This document shows, piece by piece, positions 50,294 to 58,730 of a DNA stretch of 64,000 nucleotides; within the stretch, counting starts at the first letter, position 1; each line of letters starts with the position of its first letter. The notes under the pieces were generated by a model. That model was not told where the DNA came from, did not search any database, and saw only the letters and a program-made list of their open reading frames with translations. Made by a program: the position numbers and the translations under genes. This DNA is from Chryseobacterium sp. 7 (lineage in GTDB: Bacteria; Bacteroidota; Bacteroidia; Flavobacteriales; Weeksellaceae): positions 2,728,001-2,792,000 of the forward strand of contig NZ_RCCA01000001.1 of assembly GCF_003663845.1 (NCBI RefSeq), read 5' to 3'.

Positions 50294-53200
50294 TTATTCT
50301 GAAATGGCAACATTACTTCCCTTTGTATGAGCATTCATCTGCGGGGCATAATAATTCTGCATTGTTGTAATTCCGTTGGAGAATTTACCGGATGCATTGG
50401 CTACTACATCATATTCAAAGACATATTTTCCTTTCGGCATGTATTGAATATAGAAATTCGTAGAGGCATCTTTGGTTGACTGATAATATCCAAGGTTATT
50501 TTTCCATTGATATCCTGAAAGTATATCTATCGGCTCAAATCCTGCAGCACGCATATCTTTAATATGAATGAATTCCATGGCTCTGTCTGTATTCAGAATC
50601 ATTCTTACCGTTACTTTATCTCCTACTTTCAGTGGTGTTTCTGAAGAAATTTTCTGAAGCTCCTCTCCATTTACAGTTTTCACTTTTTTGTAAAGTTCTT
50701 TTATTACAGAGATATAATTTTCAGAAGATTTGATTTTATCAAGGTCTTCATAATATTGCCAGAATAATCCTCCCTGAATAATTCCGGGACCAGGTTTGGT
50801 AACAGTTACGGTTGCTAAGTTCTGATCTACAGCTTCTGGTTTCACCGTTGATTTAATGTAGCCTGTAGCTTGTGTCTGAGGAGCTAATTCTTTTCCACCC
50901 CAAATGATTGCAGCTTTATCACTTTCAGCTCCTGTCCAGGATTTTCCTGAATTTAAAATCGTGAAGATTACTTCTGCTGTCCCTCTTGAGCTTCCCCATG
51001 AGTTAACCTCTTTTTGAGTTACCAGCCAGATTTTTATGTCTTCAATAAAGTTTTGGTCGTTAGATTGCAACTTATTGAAAGCTTCCAATGCTCCGGCATG
51101 GTTAACTACTTTTGAGCCAAACCATCCCCAATCATTTAGGTTTTGCTTCCAATAGACACCTTGGGTTTTAGTATCTGTAGAAGTTTCTTTAAGATAAGTC
51201 ATTAATTTAGAAGACACATTTTTCAGACCATAATCGTTCATCAATAAAGCTGCGCGGTGAAGCCCGAAGAATGTAAAGTCCGTGATTTTTGCAGTTTTTG
51301 CTTTTTGTTTTACCAATGTTTTCAGCGTAGCTCCTTTTCCTTTTAAAGGATATTGCTGTTCCCAGTAATTTCTGGTATCAAGATAATCTATTGCCCAGTT
51401 GTTCCAGACATTTCCTTTCTTCACATCGAAATATTTGCTCACCTCATTGTCTACATACTGAATCAATTTTGCTACAATCGTTTTCTGTTCTGAACTTTGG
51501 TAGTCTTTCACATTATCTTTTAACCATGAATTGATTTTTCCTAAGTTTTTAAGAATATACAATGACGTTCCGTAAGAACTTGGATAACCAGGATACCACG
51601 AGAATCCGCCATCAGGATTCTGCAGCTTTTTGAAATCATCCCAATCCTGACTGATAGAATTTTTCATTGTATTTGCATCAAATAATAATGCCAGCTTCTG
51701 CATCTGTTCGCCTTCATTTTTACTTTCCAATACCCAAGGAGTTTCTTCCAACAACAATTGTTTTAATTCCTGATTTTTTTCAAGATTTGAATTCAATAAT
51801 CCTTTGCTCTGATATTCTTCAAAAACCGTTTTCATTTTCGGATTGGCTTTGAATATTTCTGAAGCCAGCACGTCTGCAAACCATTTATTAAAGATCACAT
51901 CCGCAGAGCTATTCTGATCATTTTTCAGACTTGGAAGGGCAAACATAATTTCCCAGATAGGATTGGTTGTCAGTTCCAGCGTATTAGAAACATTAGAAGC
52001 TGTTGTGGATGTATTGTTTTTAAGATTATCCAGTACAAAAGTCTTGGTTTCACCTTCTTTCACAAAAACAGGAACAGCATCTGTCACCAGCATTCTGTTC
52101 GGCAATACGGCTACTGCCTGCTGTTCTCCATCGGAATAAGCTCCTGCTTTGGCAACTATTTTAAAAATAATGGAAGAAACATTTTCCGGAACTTTCAAAT
52201 TCCATGTCAATGCGTTGCTTCCGTTTTCATTCAGGCTGAAGTTTTGTGTACCCGAAGTGATTCCGAATTTCGAAGATATATTTTCATTGGTAAAGGCATC
52301 CAGAATCTGTAATTCGGCAGAACCATTAAGCTTTTTATCGGTAAGGTTTGACAGTTTCGACTGCAGATTCAGTTCGTCACCTTCTCTCAGGAATCTCGGA
52401 TAGTTTGGCGTTACTGAGAATTCTTTCTGAGTGACCACTTCTTTTTCCAAGGTAGCTGCTCTTGCATCCTGAGTATGTGCAAGGAACATTAATTTCCATT
52501 TTGTCAGTGCTTCCGGAGAAGTGAACTCGAAGCTTACATTTCCTTCTGCATCGGTTTTCAGATCCGGATAGAAGAATGCTGTTTCATTCAGGTTTTGACG
52601 AACAGCTACTTTATCCAGTTCTTTTGGTTTATCATCCTGATCTATCACTCCGTCTGCATCAGGTGCCATTATGTCTATCGCTGCATTATCCACAACTTCT
52701 TTTGCCACAGATGCTCTGGCAGTTTTAAATCTTGCTCCTGCAATTGGTGATGGTGGAGCCATATTACTTTCAACCATCACTGCGGCTGCCCGTCCCTGCA
52801 ATGTGTACAAAAAGTCGCCATCAAACCAGTTAAACTGCGGAACAGCAATATATCTATCCTGAAAATATTTCAATCTTTTCTGATAATTTTGCTGCTGCAA
52901 ATAATTTCTGACCGCATAAGAAGTAACGATGATAAATGGTGTGTACAGTTTTCTCCAACTAAAATTATTTACGGCAAACTGATCCAGAGACAGATCATAC
53001 ATATTGGCCAATACCTCTGCATTGATCTTTTCTTTGTCATTTCCGGTTACTTTTACCGTCCATTTTTCTTTAGCATTTGGCTCCAGTTTATCTCTGAAGG
53101 TTACTGTTTCGATTTTTAAAGGCTTTTCTGTGTCTTTTATTTTTAAGGAAACAGATTCTGTATTCACATCATTGAATGCTACCAGCTGAAACTGAAGGTT

Positions 53201-56170
53201 CAGATCTGATACACTTTTATCTTTGGGAATTTCAGCAGTATATTCTAATATTCCTTTTTTCATCTGATGAACTTCTGAAACCGTTTTTCCAGACCCGTCC
53301 TGTACAAAAACATTGATTAAAGCATCGGGAACTGCTGAGAAAATATAAACTTTTACTTTTTCTCCTCTCGACAATTCTTCTTTCGGAGCGATTACTGTAA
53401 GGAATGTTTTCTGATTTGGTTTTAAAACTGTTTTATCCCAAACGCTGAAATACTGTGAAGTTTTGATCGTATCTTTTCCTTCCATATTGAAAAGCTCCAA
53501 CTGATAATCTCCCGTTTCCAGTTTTCCAAGGTCAAGCTTAGAATTATCAGCGGATGGCTGCTGTTGTCTTTCAATCAATACTTTCTCGGTTTTCCAGTTT
53601 TTGATCTCGTCATTTTTATCAAAAAGATCGTGTGGGAATTTGCTGATAAATTCTTCTTTTGAATATTTTGGCAGATTCTGAACATCAGATTTGAAATTAT
53701 CTCTGAAAATCCTATCAGGAGCTTTCAGTTTTGACAACTTAACATGATAGGATTTCTTAAGATTCTGATCGTTGTAATTCTTGGTTTCTACCTTCACTTC
53801 CACATTTTCATCTGTGAAAATATTGCTGATGTTTTCTGCCTGAATGTAGTGAGAAACTGAAGCTACTTTTAATTGTGTATTGGCAGTTTGTGTTTCTCCA
53901 TTGATATCTGTAACAGAAGCATTGATCGCATAATTATCAATCTGGATTCCTTCCAGCTTTTCATCTTTTTTAAGTTCCAAATGAATGATAAACTCTCCTT
54001 TTTCATTGGTTTTTGCTTCGCCCAGAATAGAATTTTCATTATCATCATTCTGCGGATACCAGCTGAAATATCTCCATCTGATATTTTGTTTTTTGATTTC
54101 ATAATTTACAGTCGTATTGCTTAGCGGAACACCGGAAAACATGACGGCTTTCCCTTTTAAATCAATAGTCTGACCATATTTATATTCATCTTTTACAGGA
54201 TCAAAGGTTACTTCAAACTTTGGTCTTTTGTATTCTTCTACCCTGAAATTCTTATATCCCTGGCTTTCCCCATCTATTCTCAGATAGAAATTACCGTTTA
54301 ATTTTCCTTTCGGAAGAATAAAACTTCCGTGATAAGAACCGAATTCATTGGTGGTGAATTCCTGTGAAGAAACCTCTTCACTATTGGTATCCAATAACGT
54401 GATTTTTTGTTTTAAACCAGAAAGAGCCGCTTCAACTTCTTTATCCATTCTGGTATTAATAACCTTAAAATAAACCGTTTGACCGGGACGATAGATTCCT
54501 CTGTCAATGAAAATCTGAGCCGTTGAACGGGTCTGTTTGTTAGGGTTATAATCTTCAACAGATCCTCTGTTACCGTATACCTGCATGATTTGAAAATCAT
54601 TGGTTTTAGGCTGTTGAATCAGGAATGTTCTGTAATATTCTTTACTTTCTGTGGCAGGAAACTTAAATACACCGTTCGCATTGGTAGTTCCTTCAATTTT
54701 ATTTAATGTATTGTTGGAAACAAATTCATAAAATCTAAGACCTTCGTTAACCAAAGGTTTTCCATTTTCGCTGTTTACCAATTTCAGCTCGTCAGAAAGA
54801 GGATTTCTGTCTGTTTTGGACTGATAAATGATCCTATTTCCTGAAACCAGAAAGTGAAAATTCTGTCTGGAATCTGTATCTTTCATATCTGCTCCTGCAA
54901 CAGAAAATTCTGCCACATATACTCCGGAAGGAAGCGGTTTCACCTCCAGAGAAGTTTTATGATTCTGATAATCTTTTGGATCCGGAAGCTGGAATGTTTC
55001 TTTCCTAACCAGATTCTTTTTTAGTTTCCCAAAACTATTGGAGTAAGAATTCTGAACATATTGAAGAAGGGATGTAAAATCTTCTTTCACTTCATATATA
55101 TTCAGGGTAAATTCTGATACATTCTGATATTCTGCCACAAAATGAATCGGCAGATTATTCTGAGTCTGGGATTCGTATTTTAAGTTAAGATACGGATTAA
55201 CAATCTGAGCTTCTTTGCTTTTAATATTTTCAAGGAAAAGAGATTTTGGATATTCGCTTTTAGCCTGTGCAGCCAGCGCAAGAGCTTCCTTAGGTTTCTT
55301 CTGATTGGTAAGTTCATCCATAACATCTCCCATGATCATCACTTTATAATCTCCCTGCACATCAGATTTCAAGAGATTCTGAAGCTGTTGAAGCTTATCT
55401 TTACAATGATTGAAATTACAGTTTTCCGTAATCTTCTCTTTCATGAAATACAGTTTTGCATTCCCGCTGTTCTGTGCAATCAGTTCATCATAAATTGCAT
55501 TGATTGCTGTGCGGTTGGCCGTCAGTTCATTCTTGGTAAAAATATTATTTTCAGATAAAAATGCTATTTTCTTCACAGCATACCAATCTGATAATGTAGG
55601 GAAATAAGCCATATCTCCCGTTTCTGAAAAGATATTCTTATACTTTTCCAGAGAGATCTTTTTCATTTCAGGCTTCTCCTGATCAAGCTCTTGGAAATTT
55701 TTCGTCAGATAATTTTTGAAATCAAGCTTACTCCAGGTTTCAATCTGTGAAACATCCTGAGAATTGATATTGGTTCTTCCGTTTATTTTCCATGAATTCT
55801 GATTGTAATAATCCATGAAAAAACCATTCAACAGGACTTTGTATACCAATTTCCCTTCTCCGTTTATTTTGCTTTCCGCATCTTTAAGTTTCTTGAAAAA
55901 CTGAGAAGCGGCATCATTCTGATCATCATCCACAGTTTGGTTTACAATACTGAATTCCGCTTTCAGAGATCGGATCAGCTCGAACGCATTATTTTCTTTC
56001 ATGGCTTGTTTTTGTATGTCTAAAATAATGGGAAGATTAGATTTATAAGCTCCTTTTGTACTGTTTTCGGCCACTTTTTTCCATTGGGTATCATAATATT
56101 TCTGTGCGGATACCGTTGAAAAGCTCAGCATTACAAGCAAAAGCAGAAAAATCTTGGAAAATCTTTTCAT
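50294..56170 (-). CDS. Giant alpha-2-macroglobulin family protein lacking the thioester motif
   Basis: 1,958 residues with a signal peptide (LSFSTVSA before Gln23). The N-terminal 500 residues are helical and specific to Bacteroidota members. MG domains follow (QIFIDRGIYRPGQTVYFKVI near 545). A bait-like region lies about 1130-1190 (SNMAPPSPIAGARFKTARAS, KEVVDNAAIDIMAPDADG), then the A2M block FTSPEALTKWKLMFLAHTQD and the alpha-alpha toroid. Where related proteins carry CxEQ (about residue 1420), this one reads NDQNSSADVIF, so no internal thioester can form. It is probably a periplasmic or surface protease trap using the bait mechanism alone. The ecotin gene follows. Its start is only 18 bp from the divergent UbiA-like gene. 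Confidence 0.9.
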   Translation of the reverse strand: MKRFSKIFLLLLVMLSFSTVSAQKYYDTQWKKVAENSTKGAYKSNLPIILDIQKQAMKENNAFELIRSLKAEFSIVNQTVDDDQNDAASQFFKKLKDAESKINGEGKLVYKVLLNGFFMDYYNQNSWKINGRTNINSQDVSQIETWSKLDFKNYLTKNFQELDQEKPEMKKISLEKYKNIFSETGDMAYFPTLSDWYAVKKIAFLSENNIFTKNELTANRTAINAIYDELIAQNSGNAKLYFMKEKITENCNFNHCKDKLQQLQNLLKSDVQGDYKVMIMGDVMDELTNQKKPKEALALAAQAKSEYPKSLFLENIKSKEAQIVNPYLNLKYESQTQNNLPIHFVAEYQNVSEFTLNIYEVKEDFTSLLQYVQNSYSNSFGKLKKNLVRKETFQLPDPKDYQNHKTSLEVKPLPSGVYVAEFSVAGADMKDTDSRQNFHFLVSGNRIIYQSKTDRNPLSDELKLVNSENGKPLVNEGLRFYEFVSNNTLNKIEGTTNANGVFKFPATESKEYYRTFLIQQPKTNDFQIMQVYGNRGSVEDYNPNKQTRSTAQIFIDRGIYRPGQTVYFKVINTRMDKEVEAALSGLKQKITLLDTNSEEVSSQEFTTNEFGSYHGSFILPKGKLNGNFYLRIDGESQGYKNFRVEEYKRPKFEVTFDPVKDEYKYGQTIDLKGKAVMFSGVPLSNTTVNYEIKKQNIRWRYFSWYPQNDDNENSILGEAKTNEKGEFIIHLELKKDEKLEGIQIDNYAINASVTDINGETQTANTQLKVASVSHYIQAENISNIFTDENVEVKVETKNYNDQNLKKSYHVKLSKLKAPDRIFRDNFKSDVQNLPKYSKEEFISKFPHDLFDKNDEIKNWKTEKVLIERQQQPSADNSKLDLGKLETGDYQLELFNMEGKDTIKTSQYFSVWDKTVLKPNQKTFLTVIAPKEELSRGEKVKVYIFSAVPDALINVFVQDGSGKTVSEVHQMKKGILEYTAEIPKDKSVSDLNLQFQLVAFNDVNTESVSLKIKDTEKPLKIETVTFRDKLEPNAKEKWTVKVTGNDKEKINAEVLANMYDLSLDQFAVNNFSWRKLYTPFIIVTSYAVRNYLQQQNYQKRLKYFQDRYIAVPQFNWFDGDFLYTLQGRAAAVMVESNMAPPSPIAGARFKTARASVAKEVVDNAAIDIMAPDADGVIDQDDKPKELDKVAVRQNLNETAFFYPDLKTDAEGNVSFEFTSPEALTKWKLMFLAHTQDARAATLEKEVVTQKEFSVTPNYPRFLREGDELNLQSKLSNLTDKKLNGSAELQILDAFTNENISSKFGITSGTQNFSLNENGSNALTWNLKVPENVSSIIFKIVAKAGAYSDGEQQAVAVLPNRMLVTDAVPVFVKEGETKTFVLDNLKNNTSTTASNVSNTLELTTNPIWEIMFALPSLKNDQNSSADVIFNKWFADVLASEIFKANPKMKTVFEEYQSKGLLNSNLEKNQELKQLLLEETPWVLESKNEGEQMQKLALLFDANTMKNSISQDWDDFKKLQNPDGGFSWYPGYPSSYGTSLYILKNLGKINSWLKDNVKDYQSSEQKTIVAKLIQYVDNEVSKYFDVKKGNVWNNWAIDYLDTRNYWEQQYPLKGKGATLKTLVKQKAKTAKITDFTFFGLHRAALLMNDYGLKNVSSKLMTYLKETSTDTKTQGVYWKQNLNDWGWFGSKVVNHAGALEAFNKLQSNDQNFIEDIKIWLVTQKEVNSWGSSRGTAEVIFTILNSGKSWTGAESDKAAIIWGGKELAPQTQATGYIKSTVKPEAVDQNLATVTVTKPGPGIIQGGLFWQYYEDLDKIKSSENYISVIKELYKKVKTVNGEELQKISSETPLKVGDKVTVRMILNTDRAMEFIHIKDMRAAGFEPIDILSGYQWKNNLGYYQSTKDASTNFYIQYMPKGKYVFEYDVVANASGKFSNGITTMQNYYAPQMNAHTKGSNVAISE

Positions 56171-56188
56171 ATATATTAATTTTGATAA

Positions 56189-56944
56189 ATGAACATCTTA
56201 AAAATACTGAAAAAAACTGTCATAGACAGCCAGATTTATGTCTCTCTTATGGGAACTCTTTTTGCAGTATTTTTCATGAAAGAGCAAAACACATTCCGTT
56301 TCCCTACTGTTGCACTTATTTTCATCACTTATTTCAGTGGTTATCTGTATACTAAGTATCAATATACCAGGCATTTTTTCAAAATAGTGGTCATCAATGC
56401 ACTTGCAGGAATTGCTTGTGCTTTTTTAATCATTCATAATCATAATGAAATAAGGCTTCTGAAATGGTTTATTATTGTAATATTAGGACTCCTTTACAAT
56501 AGCTTTTTTCTTGATATTTATATCCGTAAAATCCCTTTGCTTAAAGTTTTTTATGTAGGATTGGTGTGGGCATTGGTAAACTGCTGGCTGACGCTTCCGG
56601 AATTCAGCGTACCTATTTTTCTGATCAGCTTTTTCTTCATCACGGCTCTTGTTCTTCCTTTTGATATCCGGGATATGAACAGTGATACAGTAAAAACCTT
56701 TCCTATGCTGATAGGCGTAGATAATACCAAATACATTGCATATGCCCTTGTTTTTATCAGTAATATCATTGGGATCTTTTACCTGGATTTATCTTACACC
56801 ATAGCTTTTTTTATGGCCAGCATTGTAACTTATATTCTTATCTATTTCTCTGATAATAAAAGAGATGACGCTTATTATTCATTCGGGGTTGAAACTTGTT
56901 CGGCACTTCCTTTTTTATTTTTACTAATAATGGAGTATTTTTGA
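56189..56944 (+). CDS. UbiA-like integral membrane protein, degenerate
   Basis: 251 residues with about eight membrane helices. A UbiA-type second motif is visible as LPFDIRDMNSDTVKTFPMLI (DxxDxxxD near residue 166), but the first aspartate-rich motif is replaced by LYNSFFLDIYIRKIPLLK. UbiA proteins transfer prenyl groups to aromatic acceptors, and loss of the first motif questions that activity here. It starts 18 bp from the divergent macroglobulin gene and ends 3 bp before recF. A -7-like TAATTTTG at 56177-56184 is so close to the ATG that a leaderless message is possible. Confidence 0.65.
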   Translation: MNILKILKKTVIDSQIYVSLMGTLFAVFFMKEQNTFRFPTVALIFITYFSGYLYTKYQYTRHFFKIVVINALAGIACAFLIIHNHNEIRLLKWFIIVILGLLYNSFFLDIYIRKIPLLKVFYVGLVWALVNCWLTLPEFSVPIFLISFFFITALVLPFDIRDMNSDTVKTFPMLIGVDNTKYIAYALVFISNIIGIFYLDLSYTIAFFMASIVTYILIYFSDNKRDDAYYSFGVETCSALPFLFLLIMEYF

Positions 56945-56947
56945 CGA

Positions 56948-58045
56948 ATGATTATCAAAAAGCTTTCCCTCTACAATTTCAAAAACCACTCTGAGAAAAA
57001 ATTTGAATTTTCCCCTCAAATTAACTGTTTTGTGGGCAATAACGGTGTGGGAAAAACCAATATTCTGGATGCATTACATTATTTATCGGTAGGAAAAAGC
57101 TTTTTAGGAAATACTGACTTTAACAACATTAAACAGGAAGAAGATTTTTTTACGATTGATGCTGAAATTCAGAATGAGGACAGTGAAGATATCATCAGAA
57201 TCACCCAGCCTAAAGAGGCTAAAAAAGTGATCAAAAAGAATGATAAAAGCTACGACAGGCTTGCAGATCATATCGGTTATCTCCCAAGTGTCATGATTTC
57301 TCCTTATGATTCTAATCTTATTTCGGATTCAGGAGAAAGCAGACGTAAGTTTTTGGATGCTATGATTTCACAAACAGATTCTGAATATCTTTTTGATCTT
57401 ATCCAGTATCAGAAAACCATTCAGCAGCGAAATGCTTTACTGAAATACTTTGCCAAAAACAGAACCTGGGATAAAGATTCACTGGAAATCTATGATGATC
57501 CAATCACCAGATTCGGGACAAAAATTTTTAAGAAAAGAAAAGAGTTTGTAGAGCAGCTCAACCCAATTGTTCAAAACTTCTATCAGATCATTTCCGGTGG
57601 AAAAGAAACCGTCTCTGTTATTTACGAATCTCATTTACTGGAAGATACTTTTGAAAATCTTTTAAAAGAAAGCCTTGAAAGAGACCGCATGCTGACATAT
57701 ACTTCAAAAGGAATTCATAAGGATGATCTTCTTTTTGAAATGGATTATGTTCTGATCAAGAAGATTGGATCGCAAGGACAGCAAAAATCTTTCCTGATTT
57801 CTTTAAAACTGGCTCAGATGAGTCTTGTAAAAGAACTCACCCAAAAGACACCTATCCTATTGCTTGACGATATTTTTGATAAACTTGATGACACCAGAGT
57901 TTCACAATTGATAGAACTGGTAAATAAAGAAAGCTTCGGTCAGATTTTCATTACAGATACTCATAGGGAAAGAACTGAAAGTGTGGTAAAAAAATTAACG
58001 AGGAAAGTATCATTTTTGAGGTCTAGTTTTTTTAAAAAAATTTAA
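56948..58045 (+). CDS. recF: DNA replication and repair ATPase RecF
   Basis: 365 residues of the RecF SMC-like family. Walker A GNNGVGKTN is at residues 30-38. The arm region includes YLPSVMISPYDSNLISDSGE and SRRKFLDAMISQ. The signature is GSQGQQKSFLISLKLAQM and Walker B PILLLDDIFDKLDD. It loads RecA at gaps together with RecO and RecR. It lies 3 bp downstream of the UbiA-like gene and 91 bp upstream of a DUF721 gene. Length is normal. Confidence 0.93.
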   Translation: MIIKKLSLYNFKNHSEKKFEFSPQINCFVGNNGVGKTNILDALHYLSVGKSFLGNTDFNNIKQEEDFFTIDAEIQNEDSEDIIRITQPKEAKKVIKKNDKSYDRLADHIGYLPSVMISPYDSNLISDSGESRRKFLDAMISQTDSEYLFDLIQYQKTIQQRNALLKYFAKNRTWDKDSLEIYDDPITRFGTKIFKKRKEFVEQLNPIVQNFYQIISGGKETVSVIYESHLLEDTFENLLKESLERDRMLTYTSKGIHKDDLLFEMDYVLIKKIGSQGQQKSFLISLKLAQMSLVKELTQKTPILLLDDIFDKLDDTRVSQLIELVNKESFGQIFITDTHRERTESVVKKLTRKVSFLRSSFFKKI

Positions 58046-58136
58046 ACCTATTTCTCCAAATTATAGTATTTTTTATCTTAACTTATCATTCGAAACTCCA
58101 TCCTGAATCACGCATCCCGAAACCCACTCCCCCACT

Positions 58137-58430
58137 ATGAAGAAGAAAAAACGTGAATATCAATCCTCTGAACTGGTCAAATCTTTTGCCAGAATTTATG
58201 GCTTTGAGCACAAACTTATTGCTTTTGACATTAAAGATTTCCTTGAAGAATATCTTGATGAAAGCCTTTTTAAGGAAATAAGAAGCGTCAATATTGAAAA
58301 TAAGTGTATCGTAATTAAAATTGATTCCCCTTTACTGAAGCATGATTTTAAGATGCGTAAAAGCTTTTATCTCAAAAAATTTCAGGATAAATTTGGAGTG
58401 GAAAAATTTAATGATATTCAAATATTATAA
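58137..58430 (+). CDS. DUF721 (DciA-like) protein
   Basis: 97 residues with the short DUF721 domain: KKREYQSSELVKSFARIYGF and IKDFLEEYLDESLFKEIRSV, ending LLKHDFKMRKSFYLKKFQDK. DUF721 proteins include DciA, the helicase operator that replaces DnaC in most bacteria. This one lacks the long N-terminal part of some DciA proteins, which is normal in Bacteroidota. Its position next to recF supports a replication role. The upstream gap holds a degenerate intergenic repeat (58105-58135). Confidence 0.82.
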   Translation: MKKKKREYQSSELVKSFARIYGFEHKLIAFDIKDFLEEYLDESLFKEIRSVNIENKCIVIKIDSPLLKHDFKMRKSFYLKKFQDKFGVEKFNDIQIL

Positions 58431-58529
58431 GAATACACAAACACAAATAATTCACTAACATTGAAATTATTTCATTTTTTTTTTGCAATTTAATATGTAT
58501 TTTTAATGCACTTTAATAAATATTTAACC

Positions 58530-58697
58530 ATGAAAAAATCAATTGCATCTAAAAAACTGACAAGAAAAACTTTAAAAACAATACAGGGAGGAGGTGTTGG
58601 ACAGATCTGCTGTGCCGTGAGCTGTGCTAATGAAAACGAATGTGCTTACTGGACAACTTTACCAACAAAGTGTCCTTTGCTTCCTATTTGTCTTTAA
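58530..58697 (+). CDS. Bacteriocin-like peptide with double-glycine leader, Cys-rich
   Basis: 55 residues from ATG at 58530; an in-frame start at 58506 would add 8 residues. The leader MKKSIASKKLTRKTLKTIQG and the following G match the LKxxQGG form. The mature part (GVGQICCAVSCANENECAYW onward) has six Cys and two Trp/Tyr-rich turns, unlike the sister peptide at 5221-5361. No C39 exporter or immunity gene is adjacent. An IS4-family element sits in the terminator just behind it. Confidence 0.75.
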   Translation: MKKSIASKKLTRKTLKTIQGGGVGQICCAVSCANENECAYWTTLPTKCPLLPICL

Positions 58698-58710
58698 TCT
58701 TTACAACAAT

Positions 58711-58730
58711 AAAAAATGCTGCCCGAGGGC
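58711..58730. terminator. Left half of a bidirectional terminator, split by the IS4-family element
   Basis: AAAAAATGCTGCCCGAGGGC lies 14 bp after the peptide stop codon. Joined to 60146-60155 with one 9-bp duplication removed, it rebuilds a perfect hairpin: stem AAAAAATGCTGCCC, loop GA, stem GGGCAGCATTTTTT. That hairpin would have served both the peptide gene (plus) and the Gcr-family gene (minus). The second half and duplicated copy are at 60137-60155. Confidence 0.85.
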
